Origin: Diphasiastrum complanatum
Taxonomy: Eukaryota > Streptophyta > Lycopodiopsida > Lycopodiales > Lycopodiaceae
DNA length: 64,000 nt
Assembly (NCBI GenBank): GCA_029204225.1
Contig: CM055110.1
Location: 14,410,914-14,474,913, forward strand
Direction of reading: 5' to 3'
The translations under genes were made by a program, and so were the position numbers. Every line of letters begins with the position of its first letter. The first letter of the stretch is position 1. Shown piece by piece: positions 21,301 to 35,703 of this stretch. A model generated the notes under the pieces. It did not search any database and had not been told where the DNA came from. It was given only the letters and a program-made list of their open reading frames with translations.

Positions 21301-24300
21301 TGTGTTGAATGTGATGGCATGCGGTCAGATGCGGAGGTGAGGAAGGTGGGTGAATGGGATGGCATGCGGTCAGAATGGAATGCGGGTGGATGGGAGTTGG
21401 TTGCGATAGAATATGGTTGTGACGGGAGAATGCGAATGGAGGTGGAGGTGGAGGTGGTCCGTAAGGTGGTGCGAGTGCCGACTGTTGCGACTGAATGCGG
21501 CGGTTGCGGGGCAATGTGGAGGAAGGGTGATTGCGATGGTTGATGGTTGGGATGGTTGGGCCTTCAATGGAATGTGATGGTTGCGATTGGTGGAATGGGG
21601 TGTGGTCAGTTGCGGTGGTGAGGAACTCGTTCTGTCCAGGATGGATTGAATCCCGTCCATTGAGATTTGATACAGTCTCTGTAGTTCAGATGTGAACGTT
21701 GTGCTCCGGTTGAGATTTTACAGAGGGCTCCAGTTGAGATTTCACAGAGAGCTCCAGTTGAGATTTAACAGAGGGCTCCGGTTGAGATTTCACAGAGAGC
21801 TCCGATTGAAATCTGAGGCAGTGCGTCGGTTGAGATCTGTCAGATTGGCTTCGGTTGAGATCTGATGCAGTGCGTCGGTTGAGATGTGAGGTAGTGCGTC
21901 GGTTGACATTTGAACAATTGACTTCGGTTGAGATTTGATGCAGTGCGTCGGTTGAAATCTGAACGAGCACTCCGGTTGAGATGTAAGCTGGTCCTTCAGT
22001 TGAGATTTAGGCTGGGCTCCGGTTGAGATTTGAAGCATGAGAAAACTGGAGGAGCGGGAGCCTGGATAGAAGGAAATCCAGGTCTGTTAGTGTGTTTGCT
22101 TACAAGCGTGGATTTGGGTAATGATGTAGCCAACAATGTGGCTCTGTCCAGTTTGTAGAAATTCAGAGGTGTTGAAAGATTGGGAGTTTGTTTGCAGGGA
22201 TCTGAGTGTGGACAATGTTGCTGTTCTGTGTGATGTAGAATGCATTGGGGTTCAAGTAGCAACGATGTCAAATGTTGACAGATCCCCTACTCCAAAGGAT
22301 CTGTTGGTTTTCTTATTCTTTTTGTTTTACTTACTCAAAACCGTTTCCGCCTGTTACCAGGCTTCAGGGCATTCGTTATGTGTGCTCTTGATATTACAAT
22401 GCCAAACCAGGCAGAAGGGATAGATTGTCGTTGTAGTATATTTTTGTCCTGCCTGTCAGAGGACAACTCAGGGTCGAACTCTCTTGAACGCACTTACATT
22501 CATACATAGATGCAAGCCAAGAACGCTCATTCACAGATCAGAGTGCAGCCCAAATGAACATTCTGTAGATTCTACAGCTACCTACTCTAAAAATGAACTA
22601 AATCAGAGCCTAAGCATTACTAAACTGAGCTACACTTGCATAAATTGACAAAACAAGAAACAAGAACTAATCTACAGCATGTTAGAAGTCCAAGAATCAA
22701 GAAACCAACCAGTCTTTTGATTCTTGGACATCCCAAGAACATCAAGAACTGGATTGTAAAGAGATATGCGAGAACTACACCACAAATCTAGCCTATTTAG
22801 TTTACCTGAATGTTGGTTCCTACATTAATCAACAAACAAGAAAAGCAACTAACCCACTCTACGAAAGCAGCAAATCTAATCCACTGTATAGTCCACAACC
22901 ACACACAAAAGGAGGGAAGGGCAAGATCATAAATGCATCTCTCAAGAAACAAGCATGATCAAGGAGCTCAATGGATGCACCAAACTCGTGAAGACTCTTC
23001 TCATTTCAGCATGGAGTTGATACAATTCACAAAAAGCTCCTCTACTCAAACAAGGAGTCTCTTAAATAAGCAAGAGAGCTCCTTAGGTGGCATCCTAGTG
23101 GAATTTCCACATTTCACAATTTACAAGTGGAATAATGCTCTCCACTAGAGGTCACCATCAAAAGGTGGCTCACTCTACTTTCTTTAAGAGGGGTCTACTT
23201 GCATTTAATACATTTGCCTAGAAATACTAGTTCCTACATGGTCATTCCATCTTCCGGGATTCACCATGAGGCTTACACAGTTCTTGCATGTCTTTCCTAG
23301 CTAGTATTTCTTGGCTCTCATACTCGGCTCTCTCGTCTTCTCAGAGATCTCCTCGGTTTAAGGTGAGAGGTGCTCTTGAGTTGCTCTGTCTGTGGGGATT
23401 CGTCAGAATCAGCCAACAACTAGGTAAACCGCAACAACAGTAGGGAATCGGATCCGATGCAAACCCAACCAAACCAAACCTAGATCGATCCGATCTAGCC
23501 CCAAGCTATGGATCAATCCCTCAATAGGAGCGAAGAGTCACATTAGCAGCATGTAGCTACTATCATCAGACCAAGCATACACTAGTGAGAGCCCAATGGG
23601 TATATTTATACCCTCCAAGGCCCATGCACAACTAGTAGTTCACTGTGACACCTAACTAAACACATTTGTAACCTACTATCTGGGCCACATCCTCCAATTC
23701 CCATATGAGTCACTGATAGACCTATAAAAATCCACCACCTTGAGTTTAGGCTCCAACCATTAATTATGACCATATACACATGAGGGCCCCAAACCCCTCA
23801 TAATCATTATTAAATTACGGGTCAAGGTAGGCCTATTGACCTCCTAACGGGATAATAATCCAAGATCAATCCAGTCGTGGGCATGACAATTATGAGGAGG
23901 ATGAGTATGAGGATGAGGATGAGGGGTATCCTGCCTCCAAATCCATTGCTCTATCCAACGAGGACTTTATCCTTGATGTTTGGGAAGAGGAGACTTGACA
24001 GCACCTGTTCGGAGGAGGCTTGGTGTTACGTACCCATAAGGGCACGTAACAAGTTACCTGAGGTGACGATCTTTGGACCCGCGTCAGTGTGCACAACTGA
24101 CGCGTGAGATGTATGTGCACAAGCCTTGACTTAGTGACTTGTGACATTTATTATCTATGATCATCATACATATCATCTTTTATTATTAGTTTTAACTTTT
24201 AACATCTTATGATGATTTGAATTTTTACTCTTATGTCTGTAGATTTGTTACAACTTACTTGTGATTTGTGTTTCAAGTTTGAAGTTTTATCAGTTCAATT

Positions 24301-24415
24301 TTAGGGTTTGGGGGCTCCACAGCTCCACTAAGTTCTAATGAATCATGAAGTAGTACGTAACAACTTACAAGATGGACTTTGAGGGTGGCATCTTCCTTTG
24401 ACTCTTGAAAGTTAA

Positions 24416-24496
<81 letters not shown>

Positions 24497-27400
24497 ATTG
24501 ATCTATCATCCAGATTGTCATTTCTAACTCAATGCTCACAGCTCACCTAACTCTTGAGAGTTAGATGAGCTGTGAGGAAGATGTGGAAGCAATACTGGAA
24601 ACAGAATATGGCATAGGGACATTAGCCCCTTTACGATGGGTATTTCGGACCTGAGGAAAGCCTAAGAAGAGATGGAACTACAACAAGAAGCCGCAAAGAT
24701 AGAGGGTGATCACTTTTCCACAGGCAATTACCACTGACAATCCACTAGGTCAACGATGGCTACAGCAGTGCGCTAGAGACAACAACGATCCCTGGCCTCC
24801 TAGCATCGAAGCGCTGCCAATAGACCCCATGTTCAATGGCTGGAGGGTGCAGCGGTGGAACTCGGCCAGAACAGCCTCAACAAAGATGGAGGGAGAGTCC
24901 AGCCTCAACAGCCATGGAGCAACCTCAGCCAGCCATGAGCACCCTCAGCAGCAATGGAGCCTCAGCAAGAAAGGGCGCCATCGTGCTGAACGGCCTCCAC
25001 GGTAGCTTGGCTCTACAACGTAAAGCATCTAAGTGGCATACATATGCTCATTCTCATTTGTCTACCTCTAAGTGCATGTCTTTTTACATGTGCTTCACCT
25101 ACTTATGTTATCCAATGATTATGCATTTGCTTTTGAGAGTCCTTCTGTGCATGAGAGTAGCGTCATAGATATTGAGAGTGATACTGATGAGCATCCTTCT
25201 GAATCTATTTTTGAGTGCCCTTGTGAGCTTCCTTCTACAAGTGAGGCTGAGTCTTATCGACATATTGAAACAACACTCAGCGAGGATCGAGGAAAAGCCA
25301 ACTAGCCACAAAGCTCAAACAACAAGTACCCCAGAAATAAGAGTAGAATATATGTTTCTCTGCCATGACCACTAACATGTAAGGCTGAATGATTAGTATT
25401 GTGCTAGACTAGTCTCTATTCATAGCTGGTGAGGTGTGCAGTCAGACGATAGAAGAGGGCAAAGTTGTAGGGTGAATATAAGCAGTAGGAGAAAAAGTTT
25501 ATTTGATAGTAAAGAGGGAACATGCTTGAATCAGTGGATAGGATACCACTACTCAAAGAACAGTTCAATCAACCCAGTGGCAGTGTGCCTTTCATCCAAT
25601 GATTCACAAAAAAAACTACAAAGCTATCTACATATCATAGATGCAGCTGCGAACCGTGATTCGCGATTCAAGTTAAGGTTTGGAGAATTGTTTTTTTTTT
25701 TGGTGGGTAATATGAGTATCAGCTTGAAGCTCTTGGCGAGAGCAGTGCATTTATGCAGGTTGCTAGTAGTTTCAGGTACAGTATGGTCCATTTCATGGTA
25801 GATATATAGCTGGAAAAATGTTTTACGCAGGATTCAAATTGGCTAAAAACTGTGACTGTTGAAGCAACCAGTAATGCGGTCCATTTCAGCATGTGTCACA
25901 CCCAAACGTATCGACGCAGGTTCTAGCTGCCATAGCACATCTTAGTTGCACAATTGGGTAGCGCTTAATGAATAGGAGACATTATGTGATTAAAGATGTT
26001 GTGTTATGGCAGCTGGAACCTTCGATTTCTTGCCCCATGCAACTCAAACTCCATTGCCACCACGCACAGTGCCTCCGAATCACCGAGTAGATGCTCGTCG
26101 TCGGATCTTCAACAGCTGTAATCTGCTCTCTATCACTATTTCTCCCAAACTTTCCTTCTCTCACCGCACAAGGCCGACTCGTGGGAGAAACCAGATTGAA
26201 GGAAAAAGAAATTTTGTTGCAAATCTATCCTCAGTCGTGAATTGCGAATCGCAAATTGCTATTGCCCGCGAATCACGATTCACTACAACCGTGCTACATA
26301 TCATGTAGACACCTCCCAGCTACATGGCAAAAAGTGTCAACGGAAGAGCAGACTCATATTAATAAAACTTAAGAAAGTATGCCTAGTTGCAACAACTTCA
26401 TGTGCTTTAAATTGCATGTCTGGAATGGCTCTCACATTAGAAAGTAAATCAAAAACGATGATTTTATAAAAGTACAATGAAAACAGACCTCCTCTTACCT
26501 TTGAGCGATAACCAACATCGAGAATGCCAAAACCTCGACTTGGAATGCGTGCTTCCTCAAAATTCTCACTCACCTGATAACAAAAACACCTAATTTCATC
26601 AATGGCGGAATATCAACATCATTCAAGCTCATCAAATCCAGCCCACAGTAATCCCTCAAAATTTAAGTTTTTTTATTATGCCATGATAGGCTTACTATTA
26701 TCTCAGAGATGCATTAGTACTATAGGCCCATGTGCCAAAAACTTGGAAGGTAGCAATAAAAGGTTCCATAGTCTTCTCACTATGAAGTTAATACTGATTT
26801 CAATTTCCAAATATCTAGAGGCCTGGAAATCGCTACATGTTAAAACATTTCTACTCCTATTTCAGAGAGATTATCATTCAAATACATTTTATAAAGCTTC
26901 AAAGTTGGATGTCACACGAATTCTCCAAGTTTCATCACTTATACCTCTAAAATAATTTCTTACCCTGCAAGCGCACATATGAATTTTTTATATCTAAGCA
27001 GTATTGGTTCACGTCATACCACATCAAGGTTGCAGTCTGCGTTCCAGCTCTGATACCATGTAGGAAATAGAAGCCTAAGGATCCAGAATCTTAACTATTC
27101 AATCACACAAAGCATTCTCAAAAGAAAGAGAGAGATGGCTAGAAACCCTCTTGTAGAAACTCGTGGACAGCCAAGGAGAATAGTCAGTATTGCTTACAAA
27201 AGTGTCTCATACAAATGGGATGCACACACATATATAGTCCAAGATGACTATCTAACTTCATGACTATTGGCTATCCAACTACTTGACTATTGGCTATCCA
27301 ACTACTTGATTGTTCACTATCCAACTTTCTATAAGTTACATAGAAAGAATAAGGTACCTCCAATATGTCAAGTTGGGGTACTTAATGTCACAATTAGGCC

Positions 27401-30400
27401 TAGTGGACCCATGAGTCCTTACCAAGTTAATTTCATACTAACTTAGCTAACTCTAAGTTTAGTAGGCCTAATATAATAAATGACCATGGTTACACAACTC
27501 TCGACCTTTTGGGTCAAAGTAACCTATGGTAATGTAAGCAATTCCATTTACATTCCAACAAACACATGGTGGTGGAGTTGGTATGGGTTTATCAGTGAGT
27601 CATTAGGAACTGGATGACGTGGCCCAGATAGGCTGCAGAGGTGTCTAGTGATGTGTCACAATGCACTACTAGTGGTGCATGAACCTTGGAGGGTATAAGT
27701 ATACCTATTGGGCTCTCACTGTGTAGGCTTGATTCTGTGATTGGTAGCTACATGCTGCTAAGTGTGATTCCTCTTTCCATGACTGTGATTGATCCATAGC
27801 CTGGGGGCTAGATCCGTACGATCTAGGTTTGGTTGGGCTGGTTTATCCACCACCCGTCCCCTCGTGTTGTTGCTTCTATTGGTATGCTTAGACTAGTATC
27901 CTCTTGTGAGTAGGACGTTATATTGGTATCAGAGCCAGTCTAAGCAAGATTTTGCCATTGGAAGTGCTGTGAGAAATCTCGACGTTTTCTCAAGATTTCG
28001 GTGGAGTAAGCAACAAGTGGTGGAATTTCGGATTTTTCTTCCCGTTGGAGATTTTTTTTTCGAAGTGCAATCGTTTGTGTGGTAAGTGCACTACCAAGAT
28101 CACATTCGGTTCGGTTTTTGTGCATTTCGAATTGATTTTTTGGAAGAAAATCTGTTTAGAGTTCCATTGTTGTTGATTAGTTTGCGATAGGCACTTTATC
28201 GAAGCAACGGTTACTTTAATGGTTGCTGGAATTTTTTCCTTAGGCTTCTTGTTCTTTTTAACAGTGGTTCTTGTGTTTAGATTGCTATCTATTGCTTTTT
28301 TGGAAGCTGATTTTGTGTTAAATCGGTGGGAAAAGGCACAAATAGAGGCAGAATACACTAATCTTTTTGGCTGTGAGTGTTGGTGTTGAATGACAGGTTT
28401 GCATGGCTGTCTATTATGGAGTTACAGGTTTATGCTTCATTTTCCAGTAAACTAACAGTTTGATTGCAGGGATTGAAACCTGTAAAGCCATTTCTTGGAA
28501 GTGATTTGGTTCAGAACAAGTGCTATTCAATGAAATAGATAATGTAACCTGCAAGAATTAGTTTTTGAGAACATTTGGGCAGCATATCCCCTGTTTCTCA
28601 GGCATAATGAGTGAAAACCCTGCAAAACTGTAATCTGATCTTTGCTTATGCTTGAAAGTAAGTAAACTAAAGCAAAGTAAACTCAAAATCGCTGGTAGGG
28701 CAGTAGTTATCTGCAAAAAACAGCAGATAGTTTGCCTTGTGGCTTCCTGCATAAATAAGGAGATAAACTGTAAGGAAAACACAAATAATCTGAGCAGAAA
28801 TCCGCTTTGGAAACGTGCCTCCTGTGCGCCCTCTGACTACCTGTTTCCTGCTTGAAATCTGCAAAGAAAAAGGTGAGGGATGGCCGCTTCACCTGGCTCC
28901 TCCTCTCTCTCGTATTCTACTCTCTCTCCCTCGTGCTTTCATCCTCGGATCGGGCAGGGATAACAGCCGCGAGCTGTAGCTCGGGTTTACCTGGCCCGAG
29001 AGAATGAAAATAGGGAGGGAAAAGAAAGGCAGGGGGGGTGTCGTGGCATTAGAAGTTAAGATTTTTTTAAGAAAACTTAGAATTTGCCATGTGAACCCAT
29101 TGTTAAGGTGGGTGGGGGAGGGTGCATATTTTGGGGTTATGTAAAGTATGAAAACTTGTGTTCTTTTTCCGTAGGCATTTTCTCAGCCATATTGGGCTGT
29201 GTGAAATACATTGCTGTTCTCAAAGATCTTTTTGAGTTGTACCTTGTTGCACATCATGCAAGTTATTACTATGTTCTTTAATGCATAAGGAACGAGCAAA
29301 TACTGGTGACTAAAGCCAGCTTTATCCTAATTCCAAACTGACAAAACTTGATCCTCATGAGCTCTGATTTCCTCTCTTGGTAGCACTCCTTCCTCAACAC
29401 TCTAGATTTTTAGCATGCAAGTTTTGGCTTTGATATCACTAAGAAGGCATGACAAGAAGTCACTAACTTGACACAAATCCGCTACGTTGAATAGAATTCC
29501 CTAGGTTTTGCAACCTACTACTAGTAGTTTTGTCTTCTAATTACATTCTAGTAGCTATTAATAGAAAAATCAAGCTACAATTTTTTTTTTTCGGGGGTGG
29601 GGTGGGAGAGGGCCACTGCTCACTCAATATTTCATGTAAGCCCATTAGAATTAAGTTTACATGAAGGTGATATGCTTGGATCTGAAAAAGATCTAACCCA
29701 ATTAAAATATTGATTGCTTATTGTACCTTTGGAACCGGAAAAAGTACTCAAAACCAGAGATAAACAATTGAGAAATTGCTCTATCTCAGTGGGCTTGATT
29801 AGATGGAGAGGTCAAAAAAAGGATGATGATTAGTCAGACATTTGCTTCTAGTTTCATTTTGTGATACTGGTAGTCATACTTCATATATTTTCTCTTTACT
29901 ATTCTTGGAGACGTTTTTTACGCTCCCATTTGCACCACATACTTGACATGTACTACTTGTCTTATGTGCCTATTGGCATGGAAAAGACATTAATAAAGCT
30001 TTCTCTCTTTCTTTCTCCTCATCATCATTCACACATCATGGCTCGGGGGTGAAGCTATTGTTATTTGATCTTTAGCTTGTATTTGATTGGGTGGTTTGGC
30101 TCTACGATTACTCCTTTTGGTGCTTTGTAAGTAGGATCTACATATGTTATTCCTTATACTGCCTTATTTGTGCCTTGGACAGACAATCCTCCATCACCTA
30201 CCTTTACCCCCTCTTCCTCTCTCGTACTCATTCTGTAGATTGTAAGACGGAGATTCCTGATAGCAACTCAATCTTATAATCCACATCTCCCTTAGGAAAT
30301 GAAACAAATCCCAAATCATCAATAAACGTGTCCAATGACACCCTTCTGTTTTTTTCTCCAAATTTTTTTTTCTTTTAGCTTGCAAATGCACCATGCTACT

Positions 30401-33400
30401 ACACGTTAATGACATAGGCTTTCCACATCACGTGCCCACATAAACCCAATAGCACATTTTCAATTGCACTAACTAATTGCAAAATCCAAAATCTTTGTTA
30501 AGGGCATATTCACAACCTTGAAATCCCACACTTCTATACCTTTGACTTCAATATTTGGACTATGCACAGGTAATGATACGGTTGTGTGCTCAACCTTGAC
30601 TTCTTAGCAATAGTTGAATAATGAATTAGAGACATTATGTCAGGACCATGTTTCACGTGAAAACAAAACATCTCTAGGACTTAATCTCTATCACACAAGT
30701 AGTAGAAAACTTGGAAAGCCTTCTTGAACTAATTGTAGCAATGATGTTGGCCTATCTACAGATATCATCCTATACTCTAAGAGGGGCCATGTGTTGGGGA
30801 GATCATGGAAAAAGTGTGATACTATAATAGAAGAGAGGAAGCATAAGTTATCATGAAGTGCACAGGTATACAACTAATGCAAAAATCACAATCACTGACA
30901 GTTAGTAGACAAATAGAAATAGCAAATTATCTGAAATATCAAATATGGGTAGCATGAGCCCTAACTCAATGTTGATAGAGCATTCAGCTGCTATGGCAGC
31001 TTACTAAGCTTTGAAATTCAGTGTGATACGCACGATCTACTGATATGCACGAAATCAACCTCTCCTCACCCTCTTGCTTGTTTGGATCACACATCTCTGC
31101 AGAAGTAGCATCACTGTTTACAGTTGATTATGGGGGGACCCGTAAAAGCTTCGTAAAAACTTGTAAGTCCACGTAAAATCTTCTAATGCCTTTGTAAAGT
31201 CTCGCAAACGAGTTACCTCAGGTGTGAGCAAGGAAACCAGTTTGCCGCAAGAGCTTGCTAGTCATGAATGCTTCAAAACACTTCCATTTTGCCCTTGGAC
31301 TTCAGAACGATCAATTGGACTTGCCACTTATGCCAACACATGGACAGGCAATGAGAACAGAGAGCATGCAACTAGAAATTTGTTGCCACAGGTTGCTGGG
31401 AAAAATTCAACAGCTTCCCGAAGAGGACAGGGCTCCTGCCAAACATAGCAGGGCTCCACAAGCATCAGTGCCAGTAGAGGGACTCGTCATACCACACAAT
31501 CATATACACATCAGTATCACTCACGACGATGACAACATCGTAGCATCCCATCAACTCCAGGGATTTCATTATCATCTTCATCGTTAGCAACCTCTACAAT
31601 CTTCAGCCTGTTATTGGGATGATGGCAATCACTTACATAGTTGTTGTAACATTTACTTTGGTCTATGCACTCACTTCATAGATTTTATATTGGTAGTTTG
31701 GAAACGTATTTACTCTCCCTAGTAGTTGCAAACACACTTGAAATGCACTTCATGTCTTATGTACCGTCTAGTATTTTAAAGACATTAAAAAGAGCTTTCT
31801 TTCTCTCTACACAAAAAGCAAGAAATTGTTGAGGAAGTCCTCATTGAATGCACGATTAACTTGCCTTCAATGAGGTCAATCAATGAATTGGTGAACGAGA
31901 AGGTGGAACAAGCAACCTTGATGTTAAAGGAAAAAAGCAAGAACGATGGAACAGGAACGTAATCTGGAAATAGTGGCACTGAGGAAGATGGAAAGGAGAA
32001 TACAAGAGAAGCGGTAAGTGATTTTTCCAAGATAAAATGCAAATTGTGGAACCACAATGGGCCAATGCTAACAAGATCGGCAGAAAAGAAAATAGATGTA
32101 AGCAATTGCTTGTCTAATTTAAAGATACATAGGAAAGACTAAAATACTTGAGACATAGAGGCCATCTCAAGTGCAAAAAGTTAATGAAGACTTAAACAAG
32201 ATTGCAATTCTTGGAAAGCGTGAAAAGAATTAGACAACATCAAGTAAAGAAGCCTATGTGAGAAATGGCAAAGGAATAATCCAGGAAAAGAACAAGCAAA
32301 CCACACTTGCTCTCAAATCATTTCTACAGAATGTGGAAATTTTCATAGTCTTAGAAAAATAGGAACCACAATGCCCAATGTCAATATTGCAACATGCTCT
32401 ATAATAATAGGACCTACGAAGAAAGAGAAGACAGGAGACTCACTGATCTCCTATTTAGCTCTTGTTCAAGTACCTTTTAGACCAATTCTGGCAAGAGTTT
32501 CTCCCTCAAGGCCCTCCTCCACTATTGATAGACCTTGAGATATGGTCAAACTGTGCCACTACCCTTTACACCATACATGCCGAGTCCCCCATCATCACTT
32601 CACCAAGACCTTCTGAATTCACTTTCTTCACTCCCGAACTCATACACGAAACTACTCGCAAATTGATAGCAAGGACCCAGAATCCAAGCTTCTCACATGC
32701 GCCGCCGACACCCTATCCCCTATACTCTCCACCTTCCTTAATAAGTTATTCTCGGCTTCCCATCCTCCCGGTGCGCCATCATCCACCCCATTCATTAGAG
32801 AGCTGACCCCATAAAACTCAAATAACTATTGTGTTGAAGTCAGTATAAGCATGAGTATCAAAGTAACATGTATGAAGATAGGAATGCTAAAATGTACATT
32901 GAATTTTATTCACAACTATTTCCAAATTAAAGGATGTGTGCATAGCAAATTGACCTACTTTATGAAACTTTCATACCCCTTCACCTCTGCCCAGGTACAA
33001 ACCGCCTCCACGCACAACAAGCCAAAGGCCACCATCTGCACGCCAACCCATATTCTGAATCCTACGAGCACTACTTCGGTTATGTGGCTGCCAGTAAGGC
33101 TGCAAATCGCACATCCAAAAAAGAGTTAATTTCTTCTGTACAATGATAACCAAGCAAAGAACTAAGATCCATATTTTCACCATTTAAGGTATTCACATTT
33201 CTTCTTGATTTTCTAAGCAGAACTATCTGACCTTCACAATTTGCAGCATAAGATCATAGAATTTTTTCGAAAAACAAAGTATTCGAACTCAAAACTCTTA
33301 ATATATGAAAAGCTTTCCATCATAAATGTATGTAAATTTATTAATACAAAAGTAGGTTCTCAACTTAATCAACCAGAATGACACTCTGCCTTCGGTCGTC

Positions 33401-34244
33401 AAGGGAGGGAGCGGAAATTAAATCCCTGGTCAAAAGCATAGGCAGTCAAGTGTGTATTTCAATCACATGACTCACTGCCCATGCCAGAATCCAAAAGTAA
33501 AAATGTTTGCCTTTAGCCATTGCCACTTCCTGGGAAGACATAACAGACTTCAGGCTGGAAGCTAGTCAATGGATGGTATTGCAAAAGGATAGCTTATAAT
33601 AACCTAAGTCCCTTGCTACATTTCAGGGGCCTAAATAGAAACATTTAAAGTGGTCTATTATTTACCGGATCGTTGCTATCCAGAATGTTGCTTTAATTTT
33701 TTTGGGATATACAGATAACATAAAAGATTCCATCTGCTGGTGCTCCATATGTTTAGAAACTATTCCATCAAGTTTAAAATGCAGTTGTAGGTATCAATGC
33801 ACCAGATTTTACTGACTACCAATCACTAGAGGACAAACACCGAAAAATAGCTTAACAAGATGACTAAGAAAACCACCAATTTATGCTATCTGCAAAACTC
33901 ATAATAGATGAGACTTGCTATAGATAGCGTCTTTTCATGCTGTTTCTTGTCAAATTTCTTACTCATGAACTTAAATTTCTGCATAACAAGACTAAACTGG
34001 TTGCTATGCACTCTTTTGAGGGGTCGGTTTACAATGCATGTTTGCCAGACGAGAATTCTATAGAATCTATGTTTCACACTATTTGGAGCTATTCAAGGCC
34101 AAAGACTGTAATGATTGATACAGCTAAAATTCTACACAACACATACCAAATCGAGATAACTATTCTCTCGAACTACATGCTTTTAGCTAAGCTGCTCTCT
34201 GGTCTAGTCCCTAGTGGAATTTTACCCTGGCCCTGATTCTTTCC

Positions 34245-34303
<59 letters not shown>

Positions 34304-35663
34304 CCGCACACCCTTGGGTGCACACACATACACACCATCGTCCGCGGGCTGCCCGTCATCGACGGTCATGCTTCGCTAGTGTGTGTGTATATATATGTGT
34401 GTGTGTGTATGTTTGTGTGTGTGCGCGTGTGTGTGAGCTTTTCCGCGTAGAAACATGATGGCCATGGCGTATGTTCCAATTTAAGCAAGTCAGTTCTTGA
34501 ATTTGTCACCATTCATTCTGAGGTATATGCTAAGTTGAACCTTGTCTCTAAAGTATTGGACAAGAAATGTCCAAGAATTCAAAGCCGGAGTTATGGCCCG
34601 AGCAAGAGCATTTGATGTAGAAACAACAATCCACAATCCACACCTGTCATCTAGGTAAAAGCGACCATAGTCATAGAAGCTAGAGGGCATTCCTCTATGC
34701 AAATCCAATATTGTTTCCACTTGAGTTAGTTTAGAGTACAGAGACTTGAGCTTTTGTTTTAAAGATGTCTGGTGCCTGTCCTTCTTCTCCCCAGTGAAAA
34801 ATTCTTGGGTAAACATCGGGTTCAAGAGGGCTTGATGAGATTGCAACAAGGCCTTTATCTCTGCCTCTACCCGTTCATGTTTTGACTGGCTGTTGATAAC
34901 CTGTTGTTGAAGCAGATTGATCGCACTCACCATTTCCTCCATATCGGCTTACGTTGGGCCTGGAGCTTGGGTTGCCTCCATAGGAGAGTCCATGGAGGGA
35001 GTAGCAAAGAACTAGAAGGAAAACAGGAGGCAACGATGTGAAAACCGTCAAAAACTAAGAATGTGGCACAAGGAACAAGGAAATGCACAACCTTGAGCCT
35101 AAGGAGCTTCGACTTGAGACTTGGAAAAGTGGGGTGAGGGAAAGTGAAAGTACGTTCCTTTACCCCCTTCTCCAAGCTCCTCCCCTCCTTTCCATGAAAA
35201 AGGACAAGTAGGGCCCAAGAAAGGCCCCATTTGTCCCTTCTAAAATTTGGGTTCAATGTGGAGGCCCATGGGCCCTCCAAATGGCACCTAGAACCTAAAG
35301 CTTTATCAAAGCTAATTTTGGTCCCACTCTCCTTGTCTTCCTGCTATGTACCTCATTCTCCACTCCAAGCTCTTGGAGCTTTGCAGGTACAGAGGGAGGA
35401 GAAGGAAGGAGAAAGTACGACCCTGTAAGGACAAAGAACCAGAAAGGACAAGAATAGCTTTCTTCCAATCTTTTAAGCGAAGGGTTTAAGCATAAACCAT
35501 TTCTGGGTTTCAACTTAGAGTTCAAAGTTTTAAACTTAGGCTTGAAAAAAAGGAGATTACATGAGAAGGGCCTTGGGGAGGCGAGCTCCCCCCCTCCCCT
35601 CCCCTCCCATCACATCGATGAAAAGTATTGAAAGTTAATGAGGGAGAGGTACACTCCCCCCCC

Positions 35664-35703
<40 letters not shown>

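Larger units (their letters stand above)
10835..23418 (-). mobile_element. LTR retrotransposon B, gag-only, 12.6 kb with a nested element
   Basis: Bounded by LTRs of 1123 and 1146 bases that begin TGTTGAC and end GCCAACA on the plus strand, with a 5-bp ACTAG target duplication. Gag lies on the minus strand, so the right LTR is the 5' LTR. Order along the minus strand: 5' LTR, about 2.9 kb A/C-rich leader, gag with zinc knuckles, about 2.1 kb without recognisable pol, a second element inserted near the 3' end, purine-rich tract, 3' LTR. Without the nested element it is about 8.8 kb. The LTRs are very similar, which suggests a fairly recent insertion. No reverse transcriptase or integrase is visible, so it probably depended on a partner element. 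Confidence 0.92.

Noticed and set aside
21080-21514. Pro/His-rich open frames in the element B leader as genes
   Set aside because: The openness follows from the A/C-rich composition; no domain is seen.
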